Positions 54,626 through 62,925 of a stretch of DNA of 64,000 nucleotides are shown piece after piece. Under the pieces are notes generated by a model. It worked only from the letters and a program-made list of their open reading frames with translations, had not been told where the DNA came from and did no database searches. The stretch is taken from positions 310,001-374,000 of the forward strand of contig NZ_JAMXBE010000002.1 of NCBI RefSeq assembly GCF_024704835.1. Reading direction: 5' to 3'. Position numbers and translations under genes: made by a program. The DNA comes from Parapedobacter tibetensis (GTDB lineage: Bacteria; Bacteroidota; Bacteroidia; Sphingobacteriales; Sphingobacteriaceae). The first letter of the stretch is position 1, and each line of letters begins with the position of its first letter.

Positions 54626-55753
54626 ATGATTTCAGAACCCACCTATTTAGCGGCAAAGATGGTGTCGCATACCGTACGACAGCATTTTGAGCAGCAGCGA
54701 ACACTACTTGGGTATCCAAGTGACGATGGGGTTTATGTGCCTGACATACAAATAATCGAAGCTATTATTGATGCCGCGTTTTGGGCCAGCCTAAGACGCG
54801 AGGAAGGATATGAACCCAAAATATCCCTTGCCCTGCTACCACCCGAGCCAACGGAGCACAACCTCATCTTCCAAAGGCGTCAGCGGTTTACCCCCTACAA
54901 CCTTGTGAAATTGTCGCCAGCCGTTGTGCAACCCGGTATACACCTGGGCATATGGTTTGAAGACGACAACCTGCATATATGGGGTACGGCTCAAGATTTG
55001 CCTCCCTTATGCTTTGTGTTGGAAGTAGTGGAAGCCGGATTACTGGTGGTGAAACAGAAACAGAGCGACCAAGTGGGGAAGTTTATCAACGTCGCCGTCC
55101 TTAAAGGTGACCAAATTAAAATCATTGATGAAACCCAATGGGGGATGTCTGAGAGCCCAGACATGCTTTCGGCGTTGTTGGGCTTTCCGATTTCAGCCCG
55201 AGCGGACCGTTCGGCAAACGTATTGGTACAGCTTGCCATGGGCATGCGAAGCCATGGACGTGGTGCGCTGCTGCTGGTGGTGCCCCAAAACAGTTCGGCG
55301 TGGTTGCATTCTGTTGTGAAACCCATCAACTACTTGATCGATCCAGTCTTTTCGCTGGTTCCAAATGGGAATGGGGAAACCTCCAGCCACGCTCATACAG
55401 AAGCGCTCCATAAGGCCATCACAGCAGTAGGGGGCTATTCTGCCATTGATGGAGCCACTGTAATTACCAAAGACCACCAGTTGCTGGCCTTTGGGGCGAA
55501 GATAGCCCGATCACCTAATGCCTTGCCCGTGGAGAAAATCATGTTGACTGAACCCATTGCTGGCGGTGCGATCCAGCAGCTTGATGCCACCAATATCGGG
55601 GGAACCCGTCACTTGGCGGCGGCGCAGTTTGTGCACGATCAGCGCGATTCACTTGCGCTGGTAGCCTCTCAAGATGGCACCTTTACCGTATTTTCATGGT
55701 CTGAAAACCAGGAAATGGTACATGGTCACCGCATCGATACGTTGTTGATGTAG
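54626..55753 (+). CDS. DisA_N/DAC-like (DACNV-type) putative nucleotide sensor
   Basis: About 375 residues from the ATG at 54626 (MISEPTYLAAKMV); an earlier in-frame ATG at 54548 adds an unlikely 26 residues. The C-terminal third (residues 255-355) has the diadenylate cyclase motifs: YSAIDGATVITKDHQLLAFG (DGA at 275-277) and GTRHLAAAQFVHDQRDSLAL followed by SQDG. The cyclase RHR motif reads RHL here. Proteins of this kind have been described as DAC-derived sensor domains in nucleotide signalling (DACNV). The N-terminal 250 residues are mostly beta and have no motif I recognise. It has no signal peptide, so it is cytoplasmic. Enzyme activity is uncertain. Confidence 0.75.
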   Translation: MISEPTYLAAKMVSHTVRQHFEQQRTLLGYPSDDGVYVPDIQIIEAIIDAAFWASLRREEGYEPKISLALLPPEPTEHNLIFQRRQRFTPYNLVKLSPAVVQPGIHLGIWFEDDNLHIWGTAQDLPPLCFVLEVVEAGLLVVKQKQSDQVGKFINVAVLKGDQIKIIDETQWGMSESPDMLSALLGFPISARADRSANVLVQLAMGMRSHGRGALLLVVPQNSSAWLHSVVKPINYLIDPVFSLVPNGNGETSSHAHTEALHKAITAVGGYSAIDGATVITKDHQLLAFGAKIARSPNALPVEKIMLTEPIAGGAIQQLDATNIGGTRHLAAAQFVHDQRDSLALVASQDGTFTVFSWSENQEMVHGHRIDTLLM

Positions 55754-56034
55754 CTCTTGATAAATGATACGGTCTTTTTGGTTGATTCGGCGCGACCAAT
55801 GACCGGGGTGAGCGAATACGCTTTAGTCCGTCCAGCCTCAACATCTGCAATCCCCGCCTTAACTTTGGCCATATTTTCCGGATCAAGGAACCACTTATCC
55901 CCGGAAGGGCTGGGGTTTTCAGCTGTCGCAGATTCTTCCTCCTCCACCTGATAGCGGACGCCAAGCGCTTTCAATACTGCCAGTACGGCTTTTTCGGATT
56001 TCTTATAATCGATTTCAACCCGTGGTGTAGTCAT
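55726..56034 (-). CDS. Small DUF2683-like/antitoxin-like protein
   Basis: A 102-residue hydrophilic protein. The N-terminal VEIDYKKSEKAVLAVLKALG and the middle WFLDPENMAKVKAGIADVEA then GRTKAYSLTP resemble small proteins of the DUF2683 or antitoxin-like type in Bacteroidota, but I could not confirm the family. The last 25 residues (VIGRAESTKKTVSFIKSYIN) are less typical. Its 3' end overlaps the end of the DAC-like gene on the other strand by 28 bases. TATCTTTG on the minus strand (56039-56046) lies 5 bases before the ATG, which would give a nearly leaderless transcript. No toxin gene is adjacent. Confidence 0.55.
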   Translation of the reverse strand: MTTPRVEIDYKKSEKAVLAVLKALGVRYQVEEEESATAENPSPSGDKWFLDPENMAKVKAGIADVEAGRTKAYSLTPVIGRAESTKKTVSFIKSYINNVSMR

Positions 56035-56079
56035 ATGGCAAAGATAGTGAAAACCTTTATTAGCGTTTTTCTAAAAAGA

Positions 56080-56111
56080 TTTGGCTATGTAAAAAATACT
56101 TCCCACTTTTG
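56080..56111 (+). promoter_or_regulatory. Promoter of the GntR/ABC operon
   Basis: A TTTG at 56080-56083 and CACTTTTG at 56104-56111 are 20 bases apart, the spacing of Bacteroidota promoters; the -7 box has one mismatch to TAnnTTTG. The start point near 56118 falls inside the palindrome at 56114-56135. Confidence 0.55.
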
Positions 56112-56113
56112 TG

Positions 56114-56135
56114 GTGTACTAATTAACTAATACAC
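56114..56135. promoter_or_regulatory. Putative operator of the YtrA-type GntR repressor
   Basis: GTGTACTAAT and ACTAATACAC form an imperfect palindrome (8 of 10 pairs per arm, centre TA) overlapping the expected transcription start and ending 6 bases before the first ATG. GTGT...ACAC ends are typical of sites for YtrA-type GntR regulators, and such a regulator is the third gene of the operon. Confidence 0.65.
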
Positions 56136-56141
56136 TAAAAC

Positions 56142-56990
56142 ATGGTGAGACTAACTGACTTGGTATTTGGCTATCGAAAACAACCATTGCTATTTGACGG
56201 GTTGAACCTGCGGTTGAATGTTGGGCATATTTACGGACTACTAGGCAAGAACGGAGCGGGGAAGACAACGCTGCTGAAAAACATGTTGGGGCTGGCCTAC
56301 CCGAAATCGGGTACATGCCGGATAAATGGCTTGGATGCGACGAAGCGGCTTCCGGCATGCTTGCGTCAGGTTTACCTGCTGCCCGAAGAGCCTTATATAC
56401 CTAATCACACGGCCAAACGGTTTGTTGGGTTAACGAGCCCGTTTTATCCGGACTTCAATGGGGAGGATTTTGAACGGTATCTGGATGAGTTTGATGTACC
56501 TGCTCGGCAGACGCTGACCAAACTATCGCTTGGCCAACAGAAGAAATTCATGATTGCTTTTGCGCTTGCTTGCCATACGCCGCTGCTGATCATGGACGAG
56601 CCGACCAATGGATTGGACATTCCTTCGAAGGCGCAATTCAGGAAAGTACTGGCTGGTGCGTTTGATGAAACACGGTGCATGGTGATTTCGACGCATCAGG
56701 TGCGGGATTTGGACAACCTTATTGATACGGTATTGATACTCCACGACCAGCAAATTTTACTCCACGCCAATTTGGATGAACTCACCGCCAATTTGCTGTT
56801 TACCACCATAAGTCCGGCGGAAGCGGATAGTGCGCTTTATTATGAAGAGACGTACAGCGGATGCCGGGCCATATTAGCCAATGCAATGCAGGTCGAAAGC
56901 AAACCTGATTTGGAATTATTGTTTAACGCAGTGATTAAGCGGAAAGCGGCGCTTTTTGATCATTTAACAACAAGTGAAGAAAATGGATAA
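56142..56990 (+). CDS. ABC transporter ATP-binding protein (first system)
   Basis: The 282-residue ATPase has Walker A GLLGKNGAGKTTL (K41), a Q-loop region, the signature LSLGQQKKFMIAF (128-140) and Walker B LLIMDEPTNGLD (D152, E153). The signature is LSLGQ in place of LSGGQ, common in exporters of the YtrB/BcrA type. The C-terminal 80 residues (ILLHANLDELTANLLFTTIS) are the usual regulatory extension. It should power the membrane protein encoded next, whose start overlaps its end. The gene opens the GntR-regulated operon. Confidence 0.93.
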   Translation: MVRLTDLVFGYRKQPLLFDGLNLRLNVGHIYGLLGKNGAGKTTLLKNMLGLAYPKSGTCRINGLDATKRLPACLRQVYLLPEEPYIPNHTAKRFVGLTSPFYPDFNGEDFERYLDEFDVPARQTLTKLSLGQQKKFMIAFALACHTPLLIMDEPTNGLDIPSKAQFRKVLAGAFDETRCMVISTHQVRDLDNLIDTVLILHDQQILLHANLDELTANLLFTTISPAEADSALYYEETYSGCRAILANAMQVESKPDLELLFNAVIKRKAALFDHLTTSEENG

Positions 56991-57801
56991 TGTATTTAGT
57001 TTGGAGCGCTTCGCGCTATTGATGCGGCGGCATTTTAGCTTGTATTTCCGGACGTATGTGATGGGTGCTTTGGTGCTTGCGGGGGGTACGGTGTTGTTGT
57101 TTTCATTGCTTGCATGGCTTGCCTCTGGCCGGAGTGGTGGAGTGTCGGCTGGGAATCAAATTACCGTTTATTTATTGGTGATGTATGGCGGGCTGATCCT
57201 TTTTACAGGTGCCGTATTGCAACCTTATCAACGGCCGCGCGAAGCCACGTTCAATCTGTTGCTTCCGGCATCCAAGTTTGAGAAGTACGCGTTGACTTGG
57301 CTGCTGTCGCTGGTCTTTTATTCCATATGCGCCAATGGCATTTATTTCATCGTCAGGTTTTTGATGGTGCAGTATTGGGAAGGGCAGGGTTTGGCGGCGG
57401 AATCGCTGTGGTCTTATGATCGGTTGTTGGTTAAATCCGCGACGGATTTCACACCGCTTCATATGTTCATAGTAGTTTATCTTTTGGTACACGCGTGTGG
57501 ATTGCTGGGGAGCATCGTTTTTCGGAAACATGCCGTACTCAAAACTGCCTTGGCGCTTTTCGTGCTTGTAATGCTTTATCGATATATAAATGCCTTATTG
57601 TTCAAGGCGTGGCATATGCCGAATGTGGAGGTGACCCAGCCCCCACTTTTGCCTTTTTTGCCTGCCTATATCCAACATCAGGGTATTTCCCAAGGCGTTG
57701 GGTTGGATTCAGGGCCTTATTGGGCGTTTGGTTTTTGTAGTGTTTTTATCGTATCGCTTTGGTTTGTGGCCTACCTCAAACTAAGGGAAAGGGAAGTTTG
57801 A
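56974..57801 (+). CDS. ABC-2-like transporter membrane subunit (first system)
   Basis: A 275-residue membrane protein with six predicted helices (YVMGALVLAGGTVLLFSLLA, VYLLVMYGGLILFTGAVL, ALTWLLSLVFYSICANGIYF, MFIVVYLLVHACGLLGSIVF, ALALFVLVMLYRYINALLF and a C-terminal pass). RPREATFNLLLPASKFEKYA is the cytoplasmic loop typical of permeases that pair with YtrB/BcrA-type ATPases. The start is a GTG at 56974 or an ATG at 56983; both overlap the upstream ATPase gene. The GntR gene begins one base after its stop. Confidence 0.85.
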   Translation: MKKMDNVFSLERFALLMRRHFSLYFRTYVMGALVLAGGTVLLFSLLAWLASGRSGGVSAGNQITVYLLVMYGGLILFTGAVLQPYQRPREATFNLLLPASKFEKYALTWLLSLVFYSICANGIYFIVRFLMVQYWEGQGLAAESLWSYDRLLVKSATDFTPLHMFIVVYLLVHACGLLGSIVFRKHAVLKTALALFVLVMLYRYINALLFKAWHMPNVEVTQPPLLPFLPAYIQHQGISQGVGLDSGPYWAFGFCSVFIVSLWFVAYLKLREREV

Positions 57802-57802
57802 T

Positions 57803-58189
57803 ATGGAATTTAAGGGTAACGAAGCGATATACCTGCAGATAGCCGATTATGTGAGTGAACGTATCCTATTGGGCAAATGGGCGATCAACGAGAAGATTCC
57901 TTCCGTGCGCGAATTGGCTGCGGATCTACAGGTAAACCCTAATACGGTGATGCGTACGTATGAACATCTGCAACAGGCAAGGATCATCTTCAATAAACGG
58001 GGAATCGGGTTTTTTGTAGCCGAACAGGCAAAGGAGGAAATCAACAAGCAGCAGCGCGAACGGTTTATGACGCGCGATCTGCCTGAATTTTTCCGCAATA
58101 TGTACCTGTTGGAGATATCATTGGAGGAAATAAAGGGAAAATATGAAACATACCTGCTAAACCATTACAAAGATGAAGACAAGCAATAA
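57803..58189 (+). CDS. GntR-family transcriptional regulator (YtrA type)
   Basis: A 128-residue protein consisting of a winged helix-turn-helix (residues 8-75: AIYLQIADYVSERILLGKWA, then RELAADLQVNPNTVMRTYEH) and a short helical tail with no large ligand domain, the YtrA subfamily plan. Such regulators repress the ABC operon in which they lie until an antimicrobial or envelope signal appears. The palindrome at 56114-56135 is the likely target, making the operon autoregulated. Its end overlaps the next gene by 17 bases. Confidence 0.93.
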   Translation: MEFKGNEAIYLQIADYVSERILLGKWAINEKIPSVRELAADLQVNPNTVMRTYEHLQQARIIFNKRGIGFFVAEQAKEEINKQQRERFMTRDLPEFFRNMYLLEISLEEIKGKYETYLLNHYKDEDKQ

Positions 58190-58916
58190 ATTGTTAATGG
58201 CACTGGGAATCGCGCTATTGGTGGCGACTATCGTAAATGCATGGGTTATCAAAGCCGAGTCGCGGAGAATAATAAATCAATCGGTCATGTTGGAAACTTT
58301 TCCGATTGACTCCATCACGGAGGTGGTTATCACCGGGACTGCGCCAAAGTGGGAGCGCTTGCAGGTGCAGATATCACACAGCGATAAAACCACTGTACAG
58401 CATACCCAACACGACTTTATCCATATCTCCAAAGATGGGAATAAACTAAACATAGCCATCGACCATCCGAAAGACTATGAATATAAGGTAATTGCCCCGC
58501 CCGAAGTGATGATCCATTGTCCACGGTTGACCCGGTTTTCTATGGTGGGTACGCCGTTGGATAGCCTGGATTTGCCTGAAGATACGCACATCATGACACG
58601 GCGGAATTACGCCCGAAGTGTAGTAAAGCTGAGTGGGTTGCGCGGAGACCGATTGGAATTGTTTGTTTCAAATGGCGCGGAACTGACGCTGACCGACACA
58701 AACGTTGACTCGCTACATGCAGCGGCTGGTGCGTTTGGTAAATTGATTATCGATGGCAATACAGCTGACTACGCCTATTTGCGAGCTGGGAAGGATGGGG
58801 AAATTGAAGCAACGAACCCCAAAGCGAACATCCTCCGTACACATATTGACCCAGAGGGCGAGCTGATCATGAAAATGAAAGGAACGGATGCGACGATAAA
58901 ACGGGACACACTTTGA
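58173..58916 (+). CDS. Membrane-anchored beta-helix-like hypothetical protein
   Basis: The 247-residue protein has one N-terminal helix (residues 7-24) as signal anchor; the rest should be periplasmic. The pattern of short repeating strands (VVKLSGLRGDRLELFVSNGA, ELTLTDTNVDSLHAAAGAFG, KLIIDGNTADYAYLRAGKDG) resembles the GIN/DUF2807-type head-like beta-helix. No enzyme motif is visible. It is translationally coupled to the GntR gene (17-base overlap) and comes 27 bases before the second ATPase, so it probably serves the transporter, for example as an envelope sensor or accessory protein. This role is an inference. Confidence 0.7.
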   Translation: MKTSNKLLMALGIALLVATIVNAWVIKAESRRIINQSVMLETFPIDSITEVVITGTAPKWERLQVQISHSDKTTVQHTQHDFIHISKDGNKLNIAIDHPKDYEYKVIAPPEVMIHCPRLTRFSMVGTPLDSLDLPEDTHIMTRRNYARSVVKLSGLRGDRLELFVSNGAELTLTDTNVDSLHAAAGAFGKLIIDGNTADYAYLRAGKDGEIEATNPKANILRTHIDPEGELIMKMKGTDATIKRDTL

Positions 58917-58943
58917 AATAGGACTTTTCTAAACTTTCAGCAG

Positions 58944-59858
58944 ATGACGAATATTATAGAAACCGAAGCGTTGAGTTTCCGATACGGGAAAGGCAAGCAC
59001 GTACTGGATCATGTCTCCTTGCATATTCCGCGGGGAGCAATATATGGTTTCCTCGGGCCAAACGGCGCGGGCAAATCGACAACCATGCGCCTGCTTACGG
59101 GCATTATTCCGGAACAGGGGGATGCCATCCGGTTATTTGGTGCGCCATTGCGAGGGCAAATGCCTAGCGTTTTTGCCAGGATCGGTTCGCTGGTGGAACA
59201 GCCAGCATTGTATTTACATTTAAGCGGCATCAATAATCTCCGGTATATCGCCAGGCTGCGGGGTATTGCTGAAGATAAGATTCTACCGGCGTTGGAGTTG
59301 GTCAGACTGGCCCAAGACGGTAAGCGCAAAGTGAGACAATATTCGTTGGGTATGAAACAACGACTGGCCATTGCGATGGCATTGTTGGACGAGCCGGAGT
59401 TGCTCCTGTTGGACGAACCTGTAAACGGGTTGGATCCCAATGGTATGCAGGAAATCCGCCAACTGCTTATCCGGCTCAACAAAGAAAAAGGGGTAAGTAT
59501 ATTTGTATCCAGTCACCTGCTCGCCGAAATCGAAAAAATGTGTACCCATATCGGGATTATCCATGAAGGGAAGCTGCGTTTTGAAGGGCGCATGGATGAA
59601 TTATCTACTACATTTGGCGTAACCACATTGAAGGTAACGTTGGCGGATGCGGACCGTTGGGCGGAAAAGTTGCGGGAAGTTTATCCCCACATGGTGGTGG
59701 AAAACAATCAGCAACTCAGTATTGGCGTATCGGGCAGGGAAGCCATTCCTGCCGTGGTGCGTGATTTGGCAGATCGGGGTGCTGAGGTATATGAAGTACG
59801 CATAGCTGGTGGATTGGAAGATTGGTTTATGTCTTTGGTGGAAACTAATAATCGATGA
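58944..59858 (+). CDS. ABC transporter ATP-binding protein (second system, BcrA-like)
   Basis: The 304-residue ATPase has Walker A GFLGPNGAGKSTTMRL, the signature YSLGMKQRLAIAMALL, Walker B LLLLDEPVNGLDPNGM and the H-loop VSSHLLAEIEKM. The order and the C-terminal extension (about residues 215-304) are those of BcrA/lantibiotic-immunity type ATPases. Its partner is the permease-thioredoxin fusion starting 3 bases after its stop. Both likely move a peptide or lipid-linked compound across the inner membrane. Confidence 0.94.
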   Translation: MTNIIETEALSFRYGKGKHVLDHVSLHIPRGAIYGFLGPNGAGKSTTMRLLTGIIPEQGDAIRLFGAPLRGQMPSVFARIGSLVEQPALYLHLSGINNLRYIARLRGIAEDKILPALELVRLAQDGKRKVRQYSLGMKQRLAIAMALLDEPELLLLDEPVNGLDPNGMQEIRQLLIRLNKEKGVSIFVSSHLLAEIEKMCTHIGIIHEGKLRFEGRMDELSTTFGVTTLKVTLADADRWAEKLREVYPHMVVENNQQLSIGVSGREAIPAVVRDLADRGAEVYEVRIAGGLEDWFMSLVETNNR

Positions 59859-59861
59859 CCC

Positions 59862-62078
59862 ATGACTAAGTTTGTCTTTAAGGATTATGCGACTGCGCTC
59901 CGGGCAGAGCATATCAAGAAAAAAGGAACGGGTATTTATGCGCTCAGTGCTGTTGTTGGTGCATTGTTTCCATTCATCATGTTGGTTGTTGCACTTTTCC
60001 GCAATGCAGAACAGACGCAGCCGTTTGACTATTCCTATTATTTGTTTTTTATCCAGGAATCGGCCATTCCGCTGACCAATTTTTTTCTGCCGTTGTTGAT
60101 CATTGTGATGGCGAGCCGGATTGCCCAACTGGACCACCGGAACGGGGGGTGGCAACTGATGGAGACCCAACCTGTACATAAGTTTGCTATTTACTTCTCG
60201 AAGTTTACCGTAGTGCTGATCAGCGTTGCTGTTGCTTTGCTTTCGCTTATCTTATCCGGGTTGTTGATTGGTTGGGTGCTTACCCTTTTTACGACAATCC
60301 CGGAAACGGCTCAATTTTATATTCCATATTGGAAACTGATTCAGCTAGCGGTACGGATTTTTTGCTGCTGTGTTTACATCGCGGCGCTCCAGTATGTGAT
60401 TGCGGTATTGGTGCCAAGTTTCATCTGGTCCATCATCATCGGATTTGCCGGATTGCTGGCCGGGGTTTTCGTCAAACCTTTCGGGTATGATTTTGATTGG
60501 TATCCCTATCACATCCTTCCACGTATTACCACCTTCAGGGATGGGAGCGATTTTGGGTACTGGTTTACCTATACCGATGTGGTGAGTGTGGTGATTACGG
60601 TGGCCTTCCTGTACATTGGTTTCCAGTGGTATCGGCACCGTACATGGAAACTGGCTTTCCTGCAGAAGGGGACACGGCTCTGGTCATTGGTCGCAGTCTT
60701 AGCGATAACCGGTGGCGCAGTTGGTTATCTGTTGGCCCCGAAAGTGATGAAACCCTATCATACCTCGGTCATAGCCGGAAAGGTCGATACCGAATTTCCA
60801 CTTCAGCAGATTTACATAGTGAACCATACTATACAAGATACCCTGGCAGTCATTCCGGTTCATAACAATACGTTTCATTATGTGTTTGATAAACAATTGG
60901 TGACGGATTACTATGCTGTCGAATTTGACCATTTTTTTCGAACAAATCTATATTTCGGTTCCCTTGATAGTATATTCATCGCCGCGAAAGCAAACGAGAA
61001 CGCAACTGAGTTTAAGATTACGGGAACGCGACTCGCTGAAAACCGGGCTCCGGGTTTGCAACAATCGTGGTCTATGGTTAGTTATTATTTACAGAATAAC
61101 CTGCATTTGGATAATCCGCAGTTTTTCGGCAAAGAAATATATAAAGACTGGCAGAAGAAAGTCAAGGAGCGAAAGGTATTCAAAACCGTGGACGGTTACA
61201 CATCAAGGGCAGATTTTGATGGGCGGATAACGAAGATGCTTGCTGTCCGATACCTCAATTATTGGAATGAGTATGAAAAGAAAAGAGTGGCCGTCTATCC
61301 GGATGAAACAACTGCCGTCTCCCCGGAAATCCAGCAGATAAAAGACCAAGTTTCGCTATCAGATGAAAGCCTGTTGGCCCATGAACCTTATCTGGATTAC
61401 GTCATTTACGCCATTTCGGCATCTAACAAGTCGGATATCGCTGAAGATACCAAGGCCCTGATGGGCATCACCCAACTTCCTGATGGGCTGTTCAAAGACA
61501 AATTGCTTTTTTGGCAAATCAACAAGAGCCTCAATGATGCGGCAGACAGTAGGGAGCGGGCAGCCATTGTTGAACAGTATGCCATGGTATTTTCGGATCA
61601 TAAATATAAAGATAAGGCAATCCACATTTACGAGCTTCTGCAAAGTTTGGGTAGGGGTGAACCCGCTCCCGGACTTAATGCGGTAGATTTGCAGGGGAAT
61701 ACGGTTAGTTTGGCCGACCTGAAAGGCAAATATGTAGCCGTGGATGTATGGGCTACGTGGTGCGGGCCTTGTAAATATCAATCGCCATATTTTGAAAAAC
61801 TAGCTATCAAATATCACGACCAACCTATTTCTTTTCTTGCCATTAGTATCGATAACGATAAAAGTAAATGGGTTGTTGAGGCCAAGAATAAATCCAAGTC
61901 TGTGATGCAATGGCATATGTCTGACATGGAATCCTTTGGCCGCGATTTTAATATATCGAGTATACCTCATTTTATATTTCTTGATCCGGAAGGCAAATTT
62001 GTTCATTCAAAGATGTCCTTTCCCTCGGAAAATGCTTTTGAGATTATCTTGCGTAAGGAGTTGGGGTTGCCGGATTAA
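59862..62078 (+). CDS. ABC-2-type permease fused to a periplasmic TlpA-like thioredoxin domain
   Basis: The 738-residue protein joins two functions. Residues 1-292 carry about six hydrophobic helices with the permease loop LDHRNGGWQLMETQPVHKFA (90-109), as in BcrB-like permeases. After the last helix (274-292) a large domain, presumably periplasmic, follows: a DUF4369-like beta part (305-390), a helical linker (395-595) and a thioredoxin domain (600-738) with VAVDVWATWCGPCKYQSPYF (C634, C637) and cis-proline loop ISSIPHFIFLDPEGK. The DUF4369-linker-thioredoxin order equals that of separate TlpA-like proteins such as the one at 52930. No frameshift or stop lies at the junction, so this is one gene. 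It ends the GntR-controlled operon. Confidence 0.88.
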   Translation: MTKFVFKDYATALRAEHIKKKGTGIYALSAVVGALFPFIMLVVALFRNAEQTQPFDYSYYLFFIQESAIPLTNFFLPLLIIVMASRIAQLDHRNGGWQLMETQPVHKFAIYFSKFTVVLISVAVALLSLILSGLLIGWVLTLFTTIPETAQFYIPYWKLIQLAVRIFCCCVYIAALQYVIAVLVPSFIWSIIIGFAGLLAGVFVKPFGYDFDWYPYHILPRITTFRDGSDFGYWFTYTDVVSVVITVAFLYIGFQWYRHRTWKLAFLQKGTRLWSLVAVLAITGGAVGYLLAPKVMKPYHTSVIAGKVDTEFPLQQIYIVNHTIQDTLAVIPVHNNTFHYVFDKQLVTDYYAVEFDHFFRTNLYFGSLDSIFIAAKANENATEFKITGTRLAENRAPGLQQSWSMVSYYLQNNLHLDNPQFFGKEIYKDWQKKVKERKVFKTVDGYTSRADFDGRITKMLAVRYLNYWNEYEKKRVAVYPDETTAVSPEIQQIKDQVSLSDESLLAHEPYLDYVIYAISASNKSDIAEDTKALMGITQLPDGLFKDKLLFWQINKSLNDAADSRERAAIVEQYAMVFSDHKYKDKAIHIYELLQSLGRGEPAPGLNAVDLQGNTVSLADLKGKYVAVDVWATWCGPCKYQSPYFEKLAIKYHDQPISFLAISIDNDKSKWVVEAKNKSKSVMQWHMSDMESFGRDFNISSIPHFIFLDPEGKFVHSKMSFPSENAFEIILRKELGLPD

Positions 62079-62388
62079 CAAGGCTTTCAAATCTGATGAA
62101 TAATTTAAAAACCATGCGTCCGTTTGGGTGTCAAGATCAGGAAGCAAAATGGTCGACGATCTTCGACGCAGTGGTTTTTAATAGGAAAATGGAACCTGCA
62201 CGTCGGATAAATCAAAATTAATAGCGTGTGCGGGTTAGCCAATTTTTTTTTACCTTGCAATTGCAAATAGCCAATTTAGTGACCAAAAAAAGTAAAGAAA
62301 ATGGTCGACACTATCCGCTATAGAATTGGCGACATTCGCTTTCGGGCTTTGTTCGCGAAAATTTATTTATGTAAAGTACATTTTTCAA
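62079..62388. other. Gene-free region with a long inverted repeat
   Basis: About 310 bases without a supportable gene. Its left half holds the inverted repeat at 62105-62181. TACCTTGC near 62252 resembles a -7 box with mismatches and might serve the downstream gene with a long leader. Nothing else stands out. Confidence 0.5.
62105..62181 (+). terminator. Long inverted repeat, possible terminator of the ABC operon
   Basis: TTAAAAACC-AT-GCGTC (62105-62120) pairs with GACGC-AGT-GGTTTTTAA (62165-62181), and AAGATC (62133-62138) with GATCTT (62158-62163) inside. The right arm ends in a T-run. It starts 27 bases after the stop of the fusion gene; it may be a terminator, a structured RNA or a small palindromic element. 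Confidence 0.5.
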
Positions 62389-62868
62389 ATGATGACAACA
62401 AGTAAAATTCATACAACAACCTATTGGAATAAAGGTGTGTTGCTCGCATTGATGCTATTTGCATTGCCTTCCATGCAATCATTTAGTCAGGGAAACCGTG
62501 CGGATTTGTTTGTGGGAGTGTGGGAACTGGTGGGTATGGCGAATGCGAACACCAATGGTGAGGTGCTGAAGGTTCCTGCCGGTAACTACAAGATTTTCGG
62601 CGCGGATGGGAGCTATTTATTTATGCAGTGGACTCCCCAAGGCTCGCGTTATGTACAGGAGGGAACCTTCAATGTGCTTACTGACAGTACATACGCAGAG
62701 CATATTAAACATGCGCTGAACAAAAATCTTGAAGGCAACCAATATGAAATCACTTACCGTTCTGCAGAAGACAGTACGATAACGATTGAGGGCAAGATAG
62801 ATGGTTTCAGTTATCGGGAGTTGTGGCGGAAGGTAATGGCAGAAGTATTGCCCCCTGTTTCCCGTTAA
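62389..62868 (+). CDS. Small secreted lipocalin-like (DUF4488-type) protein
   Basis: About 159 residues from the ATG at 62389 (MMTTSKIHTTTYWNK); an upstream in-frame ATG adds 21 unlikely residues. A signal peptide (VLLALMLFALPSMQSFSQG) leads to a body with FVGVWELVGMANANTNGEVL, GNYKIFGADGSYLFMQWTPQ, EGTFNVLTDSTYAEHI and TITIEGKIDGFSYRELWRKV. The GVWELV start and up-and-down strands are typical of small lipocalin-like domains of Bacteroidota (DUF4488 and relatives). It is probably periplasmic. No clear partner gene is visible. Confidence 0.75.
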   Translation: MMTTSKIHTTTYWNKGVLLALMLFALPSMQSFSQGNRADLFVGVWELVGMANANTNGEVLKVPAGNYKIFGADGSYLFMQWTPQGSRYVQEGTFNVLTDSTYAEHIKHALNKNLEGNQYEITYRSAEDSTITIEGKIDGFSYRELWRKVMAEVLPPVSR

Positions 62869-62925
62869 TTGCGTTGTCCTATAATAATTCAAATTCAGTG
62901 GCGTTGTTTGTTTAAGGTAAATAAA

